Assembly: GCF_963678635.1 (NCBI RefSeq)
Contig: NC_087070.1
Span: 43,074,988-43,138,987, forward strand
DNA from: Symsagittifera roscoffensis
Taxonomy: Eukaryota; Xenacoelomorpha; Acoela; Convolutidae
Reading direction: 5' to 3'
Length of the DNA: 64,000 bases
The stretch's first letter is position 1; each line of letters begins with the position of its first letter. Made by a program: the position numbers and the translations under genes. Positions 45,513-57,385 of this stretch are shown in pieces. The notes below the pieces were generated by a model. That model worked only from the letters and a program-made list of their open reading frames with translations, made no database searches and had not been told where the DNA came from.

Positions 45513-48282
45513 AAACGGAGATGGTCAAAATAAAACTAATCTAAATCAACTAAAAGTTTTTACAAACTTATTTCGGATTTTTTTCCGTCGTGGGAAAAAA
45601 ATGAGGATTATATCTGCTTGGCCTAAATTTTGTGATTACTGAACAGTTTTACCGAGAAAACTCTGATATAGACTCTTATATAGGTCTGGATGGTTTATTA
45701 TTTTTTTTCGGGAAAATTAGAACCTAATTACGCTCATATTTGATTTACCGCTGTTTGATTTTTGGTGTTTTTTTAAGGTCAGCTCATTTCATTTGTTAAA
45801 AGAAAGACAAACTCAACTACCGAACAGCAAAAACGTAAAAGTCATGGAAAACTTGATTGACTTCTAGCTTCAAAAGGGAATTTCCCAGCAAAAAGGACGT
45901 CCCAAGTTTTGTTTCTCAGATTGATATTTAAGAAAATTATTCGCATTGATCAGTTTTCTCAAATTTGAATGATTTTAGCAAAAATATGTATAGCATATAT
46001 CGATCTTGATATTTAATAATAAAGCTCATGAAAAATTTTCTGTGACTGCCAAATTGTTGAAATGCAGAAAAAAGTCAATCAAGGGCCACCTGATTTTTTC
46101 TAACTTTGCCAGGCAAAGTTTTTTGAAAACACAAATCCTCTTTTTTCTGTTTTCATGTGTTCGTTGCTTTTTTTCCAGTTGTCTTTTTCTTATGGTACTT
46201 TGAAACTTTTGGTACTTTGAGTTTATCACTTAATCATGAGTTGATTCAACTCTGCAAACTTTGATAACATTAAAATTTATGATTATAGGTATTGCAGAGT
46301 TAGTAAGTTTTGGCTCAAGACAAAACTTGCTGCCACAGATCAACCAGTGCTAATCCAGTTTTCAGAAATTTTTTAGTTATGCAAAATTTCGCACTTATTA
46401 TAGTTATGCAATGAAGATGAAGAAGCACAAGTTTACTCAAAACAGGAAAACAGATCAATTACAAAGTTGAGGTACAATCTCGCTGTAGTTTTTTTTTGCT
46501 TCAAAAAACCAAAAATTTTCCAGGGTTACCACAAAATAGTTAGGTTTCATAGGTTTTTATACTTTTAGAGTTTATGATTGGCAAACATCAATTAGGAATC
46601 TCAATATGAACTTTTTATAAGCAACTGAAATAGGTTTTATACTTTAACGTATCCTATAAAATCATCAAATTTAAGTGCAACCCCACCAAAAACAAATTGC
46701 TTTTGAAAATCTGAATTAAAGGTTCAACTTTTTTTCCCTTACTTTGAGCCAAAGTATTTTTTTTATCCACCATATCTCTTGGCCGGCAGGCTAAAGTTGC
46801 TAGTAAATTTTGAAGCTCATAAAACTCCCTATAAAAATAGAGGGTGTTTTTTTATGTTAGATATACTCTCATATCTGATATACTCTGCAGTCGGTATAAA
46901 GATTTTGCCAGTTTTTTTTCAGAAATTCAAAATGGTCTGAAAAACCAATAAGCTCAAATAATAAATCAAGTTAAGTGCTTTGAAAGCCGGAAAAATAATT
47001 AAAATCATATTTTTTTGAAATCAACAATTTATTTAGAATTTTTTTGTTTAACACGAAATTTTCTTTTTTATGATTTAAAAAGCAAAATATTACTTCTCTA
47101 AGAAATGGGCAGTTTTTTTCATCAACGACAAGACTAAAAATGAAAAAATTATTGAATTGTTGTTATAAAAAACGTTAGTAGACATATATAATAAACCACA
47201 GCTTGATTAAATTTTTGCTTTTTTGCTTGTAGAAAAAATATTGGCGTTCTCGCTAAAATTGGTTTTGTTTCCAATTTTTGAAATTTTATCCTAATGCAAA
47301 TCATAATGTAATGCACGCCCTGTCCTGCTTTTTACTGCTATTCTATTAAACTTCGCAATTTGCAGATTATAGAGCTAGATCACTAAATGAAGTAGCTTAG
47401 AACCCATTCAATAAAAACTGGAGGTTCTTTCTGAAACACTCTTAAAATAATTTAGGTTAACCTGTCCAGCTCAGTATAAACAATTTTATTTTGAAAAAGC
47501 GAAAACTGAACACTTAAATGTCTTCCTATCCTACATTTTTTTTGTACGGTTTTTGGGATCAGAAAACTCTGAGAACTAAGCCGCCGTGTTTTCTATAACT
47601 TTTCAATTATAGTGATGAAAAATTTAGAATCTCTCTAGTGTGATAATTTCCCACACATTTACACAAAAATTAGCTTCTACAAAAAGAATGAATTTTTCTA
47701 CTGTTGAAGTCGTTTTGATTGTCAGTTCAATCAATCTAATGATCAATTTTTGAAAAAGAGTTTTTTCATCAATTTATTAATTTTTCGGACAAATTCAACT
47801 CACCAAGAACTCTAGGCCATACTGCACAACTGGCTTTACATGTGTTTCAAACACTTTCACTCAGCCATTGGTATTTTTTCGAAGTTTTTCTGCAGTGTTG
47901 AAGCACCATTTAAACTATGCTTACGCACGGATATATAAAAAAAACTTGAGTGTTTGAAATTTTCAATCTTCATTTCTTTATTTAATTTAGTTGTGTATTT
48001 TTTTTATTTATGATTCAATTCAAAATGAGCAAGTCTTTAATTAAGATGAGAACTTTAAGTGACTATGAGCAAGCCATTCAGTGACAGAAATTAATCTGCT
48101 TTGACTACTTCTGTCATTGTTGCTTTCTGTCTTATTCTTCTGGAATGTCATCACCAACCAAAAACCCAAAACTAGCTTCGACTGGTCAATGTAACAATTA
48201 CAACAGTTGATAACACACAAGTTTTTCAAGTTGATGGGCAGAAATCAATCAGAAAAAATAGCAGAAAAACAAAGTAGAGTTG

Positions 48283-48283
<1 letters not shown>

Positions 48284-48338
<55 letters not shown>
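48284..48338. repeat. (TA)n microsatellite
   Basis: 55 bases of uninterrupted TA. It produces meaningless Tyr-Ile repeat frames on both strands. Confidence 0.97.
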
Positions 48339-48340
<2 letters not shown>

Positions 48341-50783
48341 TGCCATTTTTCTGGGTTGATTTCTGCACAGCAATTCGAAAAACTTGTGTGTTACAAATGT
48401 GGGTTGGTTTCTTTCAAGTTTCTGTCCATCATTTACCAATAGGGTTGAACTTTGAACTTTACTTGAGCAGGTAGAACCGAAAGTCATTTTTGATTTTGAT
48501 TATTGTTATCAAACATTTTGTGATTTTTTTTCGAAAGTAGCTGTGTAAATTTTATCAGATTAGTGCCTTAAATAGTAAGGCAAAAAATACAAGGACGCTG
48601 CTTGAAATATTATACCATTTTGGCGATCGGGTGCTTTTAAGTAAATTTATTCTAAGGAACAAAAAGCTGGATATTTGACGTACGAAAATATGACACCATA
48701 CACTAGTTTTTTAAGCTTATTTCCTCAAAATCATAAAAATTTTTAATTTCCTTAAAGAACGCGATCACGGCTATATATTTGACTTTGCTCAAGTTCGATT
48801 ATTTGCGTTGTTTTTATAGCCCATCTTTGTTTTTTCACTTTTGATTAAACTCCTGATTAAATGAGCTTTCCGTTCAAAATAGAAGGAAAGGCAGTGCAAA
48901 TTTGGCGCTCATTTTAATTCAATTTGTTCAGCATGTTTTTTTTTCATATTTCCTGACCTTTTATGGTGATAATTTCGTTGAGATTTTGAGCCTATAAAAG
49001 TTATATTTGCTTTATTTTGGTTTTTTTCTCTGGCTGATATTTAGACAAACTAATCGCGTGTTAATCTATCCTCTATCTGCTCTCTAAAGCAAATCAATGT
49101 TTAATTGATTTTTTTCGTCTTTTTGGCCGCTCATTTTGGTTCATACCATTTGTGGAAAGTCATCGTTCTTGTTATAGACATAGGAACAACTCCAACAGAA
49201 AAAATTGATAAAAAAAGAGCACAAGTTGAACTTTGAACAGAAAAAGATCTTTTGCTAGTGCTTTAAAGTGACTTCTATTTTAGGGGATTTCTTTTTTCTT
49301 AATTGCCATTAGTCTTCATTTTGTGTCATTATTTTTTGATTTTTATCTTACGCGACTTTGTAGCCGCGGGCTCTAAGTTTATAGCCCTTTGGAATTAGAA
49401 TTGCGGTTGGTCTTAATGAATAATGAAAATGAGCTTGCCATTTTCATCGACACAAACTTTACTAACAACCTTTTTTACCCTTAAGGGATGAATTAGATTT
49501 TCGAGCTTCCATTGTGACTGACTTAAATTCTAGTCTTACCATTCCACTCGTATCTGAATTTTCAGTTCAATTGTTGAGAGGTCAAAGATAGTTTTTATTA
49601 TAACTTTTTGAAGTCCAACAATAACAAAAAAAAACATTGATACAAAAAAGTTCGTCTTCTCATATTTTTTAAAATCTGATGTCATTTTTTGGTTGAACTT
49701 GATTTTTATTTTTCAGAAACAAAAACTTTTTTGGTTCAGAAATTTTTTTTTGGTAGTCAGTTTTTACAAGGCAATCTGTCAACGTAACGAATATTTTTTA
49801 CCTTTTTGCGAGATATAGGTAGAAACTCCTTGCCTATAGGTAGAAATTCCTATATAAATAATTCCTACCTTCATGGGGGGTCAATCCAACTGTCAGGAAT
49901 TTTCAATCATCTAATAATGTTGTCCTCTTTTTGCAAAAAGAATATCGTTATAATGAACCTCTACTTTACATCAAATTATTGGATATGAAAGCTCAAGACA
50001 AACACTACGATCGGTTATTTTTCTGCCTTTCTCTTCAATATTTCATTTATATAATCTGCTTCTTCACGTCAAACCAACTTCAACTAAAACTGAGATTTTT
50101 GACATTCCTTCTTTTTTTGAATACTTAAAAAAAGTTCTTGATTCTCATTTTGAAAATAATTTTACTCCTTATGCAATGTCGAAAAAGATTGATTTTCATC
50201 ATGTCCAAACAATGCACAACGGGAACAACTTGAAGGATTCAAATATATTTGAGGAAAATTTTACGGTTTATTCGCGACCTTCGCTACATATTAATAGAGA
50301 AACATCAAAGATAGTTCGCATTAATTATCCCAAACAAGCATTGATATCTTTCAGCTGGTAGAACTCCAGTGAAAAGTTACAATGAAAAATTTAATCAAAA
50401 TTTGTTAGAAAAGATAGCCGGTTGCGGTGCAAGTAGCACAGAACTTTCCAACCATAATCTTAAAAAGCACACAAAGAATATTTTTTTCAGATTAGTGTCG
50501 TTTTTTTCTGCGTGGTATGATGAAAGATCTCAACAAAAAGCTATAATTCAGGCAATTTCGCTGGTCATAGTAAAATAGGCAAATTGAAAACAACAGTTTT
50601 TGTGACAGAACGTTCTTCACATTTTTCCATGTTTTCCGGAACTATCTAAAATTCATCGCGGCAAACTTGATATATAATGACTGAAACTATTTACTAATAG
50701 AACTAATCGGTTCTGAAATTGGCAATCTTGGTTGTAAGGCGTTGTTTGATATTTATGGGCAGCGCAAAGACATCTTGGCCAAA

Positions 50784-51077
50784 AACAACTCAGCCAAATT
50801 GAAATTCAGACCATTCAGCCAAAAGTAAACAGACAATTCAGCCAGTTTTATAAAACGCTAGATTCGAAAGAAAAACTTTGAATTGAAGTTATCTCTCGAT
50901 TTAAAGTCGCCACGATAACCGACTCTAAATATCGTATAGAGTCCTACCCTCTCTTGGCAAGCTCGCTACACGTTCGCGCGACAGCGGCGGTCACAATTTT
51001 TGGCTGAATTGTCTGTATACTTTTGGCTGAAGTGTCTGAATTTCTAATTTGTTGAATTAATTTTGGCCGAGTTGTCT
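50784..51077. mobile_element. Fold-back element with ~70-bp inverted arms
   Basis: The left arm (about 50784-50850) and right arm (about 50995-51077) are inverted copies. Each arm itself holds two direct copies of a TTTTGGCTGAATTGTCTG-like motif. The GC-rich centre (CGCTACACGTTCGCGCGACA) contrasts with the AT-rich arms. No transposase. Confidence 0.75.
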
Positions 51078-53728
51078 AGACGCGACTTTAGGCACCAAAA
51101 CAGCTTTTCAACAGTCGAGGAGATTACTTTTTTGGAAAATGTAGAATCTAAGCTAGGTCCTCCTTCAATATTTTTTTGTATGAAAAGCAACAAAGGACTT
51201 TAATAAAGTTTCAGACAAAATTTGTCATTTTTTTATAAACCACATATATACATATAATTTATTTTTTGAATGTTAACTGTTGCAATTTTTGGGCACCTAA
51301 TGCTCTTGTCAGGCGAGCTTCAATTAAGCAGCTAAACATTTTTACCTTTTCAATTTCGGATTTGATTTTTGTTTGCTTTTCAGTACATTTTTTGAAATTT
51401 AGACAGCTCAAGAAAAAAGCAGGGCTTGTTAAAGTAAAATCACAAAGCGTAGATACTAACCCAATTACTAAAATATGATAAAACGCAATCAAATAACATT
51501 TGTTTCCATATATTTAAAACTTTGCATGAAATCAGCGTTGTTTCCAGTTTTTTTTTGCCTAAGAAATTGTATGATGGGCTATTTTTTTCATGAATCAATT
51601 TGTAGATCATCATTTGTTGAATTTAGCATCAGATAGTTGTTTTTATCCTACAATAAACCAATTTATTTTGAAAAAGACCAATGGCACAGATAAAAAACAC
51701 TTGGAATGAACGTCACAGATGAAGTATTTTGAACAATTATATAGAATCTTACAAATTATATTTTTTTCTGATCAAACTTCAATCTGGTAAGTTGGCTGAA
51801 TTTTGCTAAAGGTGCTATAAATACTTTTACCAGAAAAAGAATTCACAAAAAACTCAAATCATAAAATTGACCTACCTTTTTCTGGACGACTAACTTTTTG
51901 AGAAACAAATAGCTGCAACAAACCTTTTCAAACGAACGAATCAATTTTGGGTTGCCTACACTCGTCAAAAAAAGAACTTTTTAAAGCGTAAAAAAAGAAA
52001 AAAAAACACTTTTTGTCCTGCTTCTGGTGTTTATATCTAGCAAAATTTAAATAAACAACGTCTGACTCAAATTTGCGCTAATTTATCAGAAAAAAATGGA
52101 AAAAATACAAAAACTTACTGATGCTATTTTAGATGTCATATTCTTTCCATTTTAGTCTTTTTGGAGGCTATATTTGGCCTGTTCCATACAAAGATACAAG
52201 TATTCTGCTTTTGCTAATAATATTGGTCCAATTTTTTAGTAAAAATTTTTACTCTCATTTGTCCTTATTTCATTTTTTTTCAGTTCATTTGTTTTAGTTG
52301 GTATCACTGAAAATACCCTGTTTTCCCTGACATATGCCCTTTTGTCATATCCGTCCAAATTGATATTTCTTTAAGGCCAAAATTCTCTCTAATTTCCATT
52401 TCTCCGTGATATGCGTCCATTTTTTTGGCGTCTGAACTGCAGTTTGCCATTTCGGCCGCAGAAACTACTGCTTCAAATCGTGATTTTGAAACAAACAATG
52501 GAATTTTCACGTAGCTAATTGCTCATTTTCCCGCCCAAAGGGAAATAATTAGAACCACAGCCAAAAATTAGCAAACATTTTTCGGTTCGGTAGCTAGTTT
52601 TGTTAAGAGTCACTGAAATGCCGCACTAAATTACCTAAGCTTGCAAAGATTTGGTTGAGATTATTCGGGTGAAGCTCCTTTTCTCTCAAAGTTAGAGACA
52701 AAAGGTTAATTACAATGCAGCAGTTTAAAACTAAATGATTCAAAATCTTGGTGGGCTAAAAAATCATTTGCCAATGTATTTTAATATTTGAAAAGTCAAA
52801 AAAAAATTATGAGGTAAATTAAAACTCGCCGTCTGTTTTCTTAATTATTATGGCTCCGTAATTATACCTGAGGTTGATAGGAAAACAAAATTACTGATGT
52901 TTTGAGTAGGAAAAAGGAGTGAAATATCAAAAAAAACTCAGAAAGTGGTTGATCTTTCTATAAAGCTAGCAGATTTATAGATGTCAATAAAAATTGGGCG
53001 CCGATCATTAAACTTTTTTATTTCAGCAGAGAAAACTATAAAACTTTAATCAATTGATTTGGCTGAACTTCCGTGTTTAGTAGTTTTATTTATGCACCAA
53101 TTAAACATTTCTTTCATTGTTTTCCTTTTCACTTCAGCGCTGAATTTTCTTCAAACGTTATTTCTTGAATTTCCCAAATTTTACCAAAATTCTCTTTTTA
53201 ACGATTTGATTGGAGCTCTAATCTTCCTTTATTTTTTTCTATAAATTTCTCAAGTAACTGCTACTTCAAGCGTAGTTTCAACAGTAAAAAGGGACATTTG
53301 CCTGTGAATTATTCCTCTTTCATTAATACCCAAAACCGAAATGATATTAAAATACAGCGCCAACTTTCTAATCAATCTCTCATCTGAAAGGAGGTTAGCA
53401 GAAATCTAAAGCAGACAGACTCGCTCAAAAATTTCAGCTAAAAGTCCAAAGTGCGTCACAAAATTGAATTTTACTCAGAAAGAAGAGAATTCTCCGCTCA
53501 TTTTTGTCCACCACAAACCGCTAACAATTGTTTTAGATGATTTAATATTTACAGTTTCCAGACACATCTATTTGACTTCAGCAATAATTATCCTCAACGA
53601 TTCCAACTTATGAAGTTTTTTTTCATTGGTTCATTCGAATTTGAAATTATTATACATTTACTTGTTTATTTGTTTTCGAAACGAATAATCGAAATTGAAT
53701 CAGAAACAGAAAAAATAAAGCCGCAAAT

Positions 53729-54964
53729 ATGACTATAATTGGGAACAATTCGGGCGAAATTTGGCGCGATTTGCTTCTGTATTCGGAAACCGAATGCCTA
53801 GTGATCACATTCGGTTTTGCGGCTTCGGGTGTTCTCGGCTCTATTTTCCACTTGTTCGTATTGTCGGTTTTGCTTTACAAAATGAAGCGAGACGTGGTTC
53901 GTTCGGCGTCCGACCAATTCTTCGTGTTTCTTACCGCGACTGACCTCGCCGCATGCTCGCTGCTGTTTCTGTTCGAGTGTCTTCACTTCGGCTCCAAGTC
54001 GTGCAACGAAGGCGGGAGCGATTTTTTGTTCGGACTTACAATTTTCCTCGAAGCTTTATCAACTTTAGCTCTTCAAAGCATTGCTATAAATCGTTTTTTT
54101 CTAGTTTGGAAATACAACAATGTAGTTTTCAATTACCAAAGAAGTTGCTTATTGAGTAGTTTCAACGTCGCTTTTTCTTCTTTGTTTGTTTTTATTATTC
54201 TCAAAATCCAAAATGAACATTACATAATATTGGATCTCTACATGTACTTTATTCTTGGAAACCTTTCGGCTATGGTTCTCATCTACTGTCTCATTTTCGT
54301 GAAACTCTGCCAGCGAGTGAATGCACAGAATCAGAGAAACTCACAGCCATCCAGTACATCAGGCCGACAGATAAAAGAGCCGATTGTGAGGCTTTTGGTG
54401 CGTCTGTCAGAACACAGACGAGAACGCAACGCAGCCGTAGGCCGAAGTGCCGTGTCTCCGGATACGACCCCGCGGCCGAATTGTGACTCCGCCGTAGCGA
54501 CTCCAATGGAGCAGATGAGAAACCGGTCGGCTATAATATCGCTGGTTATAACTGCAGTTTATATGGTATGTTTTTTACCTAATGGTATGTTATCTCTGGC
54601 CATTTCGATCAACCCCAGCATTCTACAAAGCGATACCCCGAATGAAAACTTCGCATTCTGTGTGAAATACTTTCAGTTTTTCTACAATCTCAATTTCATC
54701 ATAACTCCAATCATTTACGCAGTAATGAGTCATCAGTTCCGATGTGAGACGAAAAAAATGTGCACCACAATCCGAGCGCAATGGTCTGCTTTGAGGAGTC
54801 GCAGCGCGCGCCAAGGGCAAGTTGCCCGCCGTGTTGTTCACAAAAACACGACGACGACAGCCGACACTTGTGCAACTACAGCAGCACTTACGCATGAAGT
54901 TTTCCCAGCCCCCAGCCCTGCAAAACCGAGCAACCTGAAAACGGTAGCCGAGAACGAAGTGTAG
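53729..54964 (+). CDS. Class A (rhodopsin-like) G-protein-coupled receptor, single exon, 411 aa
   Basis: A complete intronless frame; the ATG has an A at -3 and a stop-rich AT leader before it. A short N-terminus carries an NNS sequon (residue 6). TM1 is about 24-50, TM2 61-83 with the conserved Asp72 (ATDLA), TM3 98-120, TM4 140-160, TM5 170-193, TM6 267-289 and TM7 314-331. Cys92 is placed for the usual bond to the second extracellular loop. Departures from consensus: NRF (121-123) for DRY, CFLP (281-284) for CWxP, TPIIY (326-330) for NPxxY. The third intracellular loop (~70 residues) is Arg/Ser-rich, and the tail is basic then Thr/Ala-rich. The ligand cannot be told; a peptide-type receptor is a guess. 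The frame is intact and more GC-rich than its surroundings. Confidence 0.93.
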   Translation: MTIIGNNSGEIWRDLLLYSETECLVITFGFAASGVLGSIFHLFVLSVLLYKMKRDVVRSASDQFFVFLTATDLAACSLLFLFECLHFGSKSCNEGGSDFLFGLTIFLEALSTLALQSIAINRFFLVWKYNNVVFNYQRSCLLSSFNVAFSSLFVFIILKIQNEHYIILDLYMYFILGNLSAMVLIYCLIFVKLCQRVNAQNQRNSQPSSTSGRQIKEPIVRLLVRLSEHRRERNAAVGRSAVSPDTTPRPNCDSAVATPMEQMRNRSAIISLVITAVYMVCFLPNGMLSLAISINPSILQSDTPNENFAFCVKYFQFFYNLNFIITPIIYAVMSHQFRCETKKMCTTIRAQWSALRSRSARQGQVARRVVHKNTTTTADTCATTAALTHEVFPAPSPAKPSNLKTVAENEV

Positions 54965-55260
54965 CAATTTCTCATAAGCTCCAGCTCATTTCTATACGAT
55001 GATTATATTTAAAACCATTTATGTCTTTGAGTCCTACCCAAAAAAAGCGCATGCTCAAAATTTAACTGTTATATTTTAGATCTTTTCAAACACACACAGA
55101 AGCTAGCACCGAATTTTTTGAATATTTCAAGATAAGGCCAAAAATGAAAGTCGTAAATTAGTACCGACGAAAAAATTTGTTAAAAAGAAGTGTCTGACGA
55201 ACGATTTTATAACGAAATTTATTTTTGCCTGATGCCAAAATCAAACTTTTTCTTTTTCAA

Positions 55261-55266
55261 AATAAA
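55261..55266 (+). terminator. Candidate polyadenylation signal of the GPCR gene
   Basis: AATAAA 297 bases after the GPCR stop, followed by T-rich sequence. In AT-rich DNA such hexamers also arise by chance. Confidence 0.4.
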
Positions 55267-55316
55267 GTCTTATATTTTTGGTTTTTAGGCAGCATAACAT
55301 GGCCACAGTAAAAGTT

Positions 55317-55625
55317 TGTTCAGGGGGATATTACTATTCAGAAATTTGACCCGCTGGCCATCCAAAGAGTTTTTTTGGTACTATGTTACGACAACCATTT
55401 TCGGCCAATCGACTTCCACGGATCTCCACGGACTTCCACGGATCTCCACTGACTTCCACGGGATCTCGTCGCCAATGATTACCAAACTTGAGAGGGAAGC
55501 GTTCCCCAAAAAACGCGTTTTTGTTTGTCAAAGTTTTCCAAAAACTGCTCAAAAACGGCATTTGTGAAATTTATCCGCGGCGCTGAGCTTTTTTGTCCAA
55601 TTAAGGTCTCAATAACATTTAAAAA
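55317..55625 (-). mobile_element. Degenerate MITE-like piece with a 20-bp tandem repeat inside
   Basis: 55500-55620 carries reverse-strand MITE landmarks (AAACGCG, TTTTCCAAAAACTGCTCAAAAA, CGCGGCGCTGAGC, GGTCTCAATAAC). Just left, GACTTCCACGGATCTCCAC(G/T) repeats two and a half times with period 20 (55411-55468), resembling the CATGGACTTCCGTGG sequence at 31236. Confidence 0.55.
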
Positions 55626-56209
55626 AACATCAGAAAATCAGTTTAGTTGAAGTTAAAGAAAAGTCGGCAAAGTTTCTTTGGTGTTTGTTTGAAATTTACT
55701 TCCCTTGAAAAAATTGTAAATCTGCCCAGGGCTGTAAAAATATATTAAATAGTATTTTTTCATAAAAATTAATACGTTTTTTTTTCATCTAAAAAAAATA
55801 ATTGTATTATATATATTTTTGGTTATTATTTGACCAAAAACATAATTGGAGAATCATTCGTTCATGTCATTGCATTCCAGAGTGATTTATTTCCATACAA
55901 AAAAATTGTCTTACGAAGTTAATTGCAAACAAATTACTGTAAGCGTTTAAAGTGAATTAACAAAACATATTTGAAAGAAATTTGCGCCTCTATCGCAACC
56001 CAAATTTTATGCCAAGCTTGTACTTTTGCAATAACTGTTCTGATAAGACAAATATTTTTTATTCTTATCTGTCAAAACAAATAATTGTTTTGTATTTATT
56101 GCCAATACATTTAAATACAATATTTTTCTTTAGAGCTCTAGATCTGCCTGCATTTCTGCGTTTTTTTGACGTAAAATAAAATTTTCGCATTTATACAATA
56201 TCTTCTACC

Positions 56210-56670
56210 CGAGCTTGCCTCAATTCAGTTTGGAACGAAATATTTTGGCTTTTACTCTTTAGTAACTCGAGTTATATCGCGCGCTAAACCTCTCAGATTG
56301 GCCAAACTAGCAATTTTCAAACCACCAAAACTTTGCAATATATAATCCAGGTATATATTTTTTAATTTTTACTCAAGACAACAGTACCTTTTAGGTGATA
56401 TAGAAAAAATCCCGTCAAAAATGGCTTGTTAAAAAATTTAATTTAGTCTGTAAAAAACGTCCCCGACCAAAAACAGGGTGTGGCGGCTTGCATGGGTGCA
56501 GCTTCGCATGCGTTATTTAAGTAATTTTTCACATTGATGCGTCACGCATTAGTTTGAGTTTTAGCTATAACTGTATGAATACTAACTGAAATATTTTGCG
56601 CTAATAGCCGCATGCTACTAAGAAGGCAGGCCCCGAGCAAAAAATTTAATCACTTTCTTCAAAAATTGGA
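56210..56670 (+). repeat. Family B copy left of the gap
   Basis: GAGCTTGCCTCAATTCAGTT, then TCGCGCGCTAAAC, ACTCAAGACAACAGTACC, AAAAATGGCTTGTT and a Thr/Lys-like A-rich stretch, in the forward order of the family. Confidence 0.6.
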
Positions 56671-56747
56671 ACTCTAAAGGCTGTGTTAATAGCAATTGTA
56701 GAAAGGGCAGAGGAACGTTTGTAAAGGGCTATTTAGACGCCAATGGC

Positions 56748-56947
56748 NNNNNNNNNNNNNNNNNNNNNNNNNNNNNNNNNNNNNNNNNNNNNNNNNNNNN
56801 NNNNNNNNNNNNNNNNNNNNNNNNNNNNNNNNNNNNNNNNNNNNNNNNNNNNNNNNNNNNNNNNNNNNNNNNNNNNNNNNNNNNNNNNNNNNNNNNNNNN
56901 NNNNNNNNNNNNNNNNNNNNNNNNNNNNNNNNNNNNNNNNNNNNNNN
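56748..56947. other. Assembly gap (200 N)
   Basis: Exactly 200 undetermined bases, probably a fixed-size placeholder and not a measured length. Family B sequence in opposite orientations flanks it. Confidence 0.98.
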
Positions 56948-56949
56948 AT

Positions 56950-57385
56950 AAGAAGTTTTGGTCAACCCGGGTATTGATGTTGTGAGCTTAACTTCGCAAG
57001 ATACTTCACCTGTGATCTTTTTTCGTAAATTACGGGGGTTCAAAGACTGCCATTTGGGCCAATTTGGGACAAATAACCCGCGATATATCTCGCGCTAATA
57101 ACGCGTAAGAGGAACTTTACTCTGTCTTAGAAATCATTCCAAACTTGTTGAAGGAAGCTTATTTGCCCTAAATGATTTTCTACTAGTAGCAAATTCTCTC
57201 ACTTTGTACTTTATATGGCGTGTGGAGTGACAATTTTCACGAGAAGTCTCAAATTTAAAAAAATTTGTTTTTATTTTATTGTATTTTTTTTCATGTTATT
57301 ACTGCTCCATCTTGGAACACCTCGAGAAGGTAGTAGGAGCATTCAGGTCTTCGCCCTGATACGAGCAGTCTTGTTCAGCCATGTG
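56950..57385 (-). repeat. Family B copy right of the gap, reverse orientation
   Basis: Reverse complement of the family order: CTTCACCTGTGATCTTTTTT, then ATATCTCGCGCTAATA, ending GGAGCATTCAGGTCTTCGCC and ACGAGCAGTCTTGTT. Confidence 0.7.

Larger units (their letters stand above)
43807..53728. other. Repeat-rich intergenic region, no gene supported
   Basis: About 9.9 kb with family B copies (44331, 45047), a family C copy (about 45740-45880), a TA microsatellite (48284) and a fold-back element (50784-51077). The remainder is AT-rich sequence with short random frames. Nothing coding could be supported. Confidence 0.5.

Noticed and set aside
48245..48487. Tyr-Ile repeat proteins on both strands
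   Set aside because: They are translations of the TA microsatellite, as is the similar pair at 15777-16118.
53798..54967. Alternative frames over the GPCR on both strands
   Set aside because: All lie within the clearly coding 411-codon frame and lack any domain pattern.
56729..57043. Reading frames running through the N gap
   Set aside because: They consist mainly of undetermined residues and have no evidential value.
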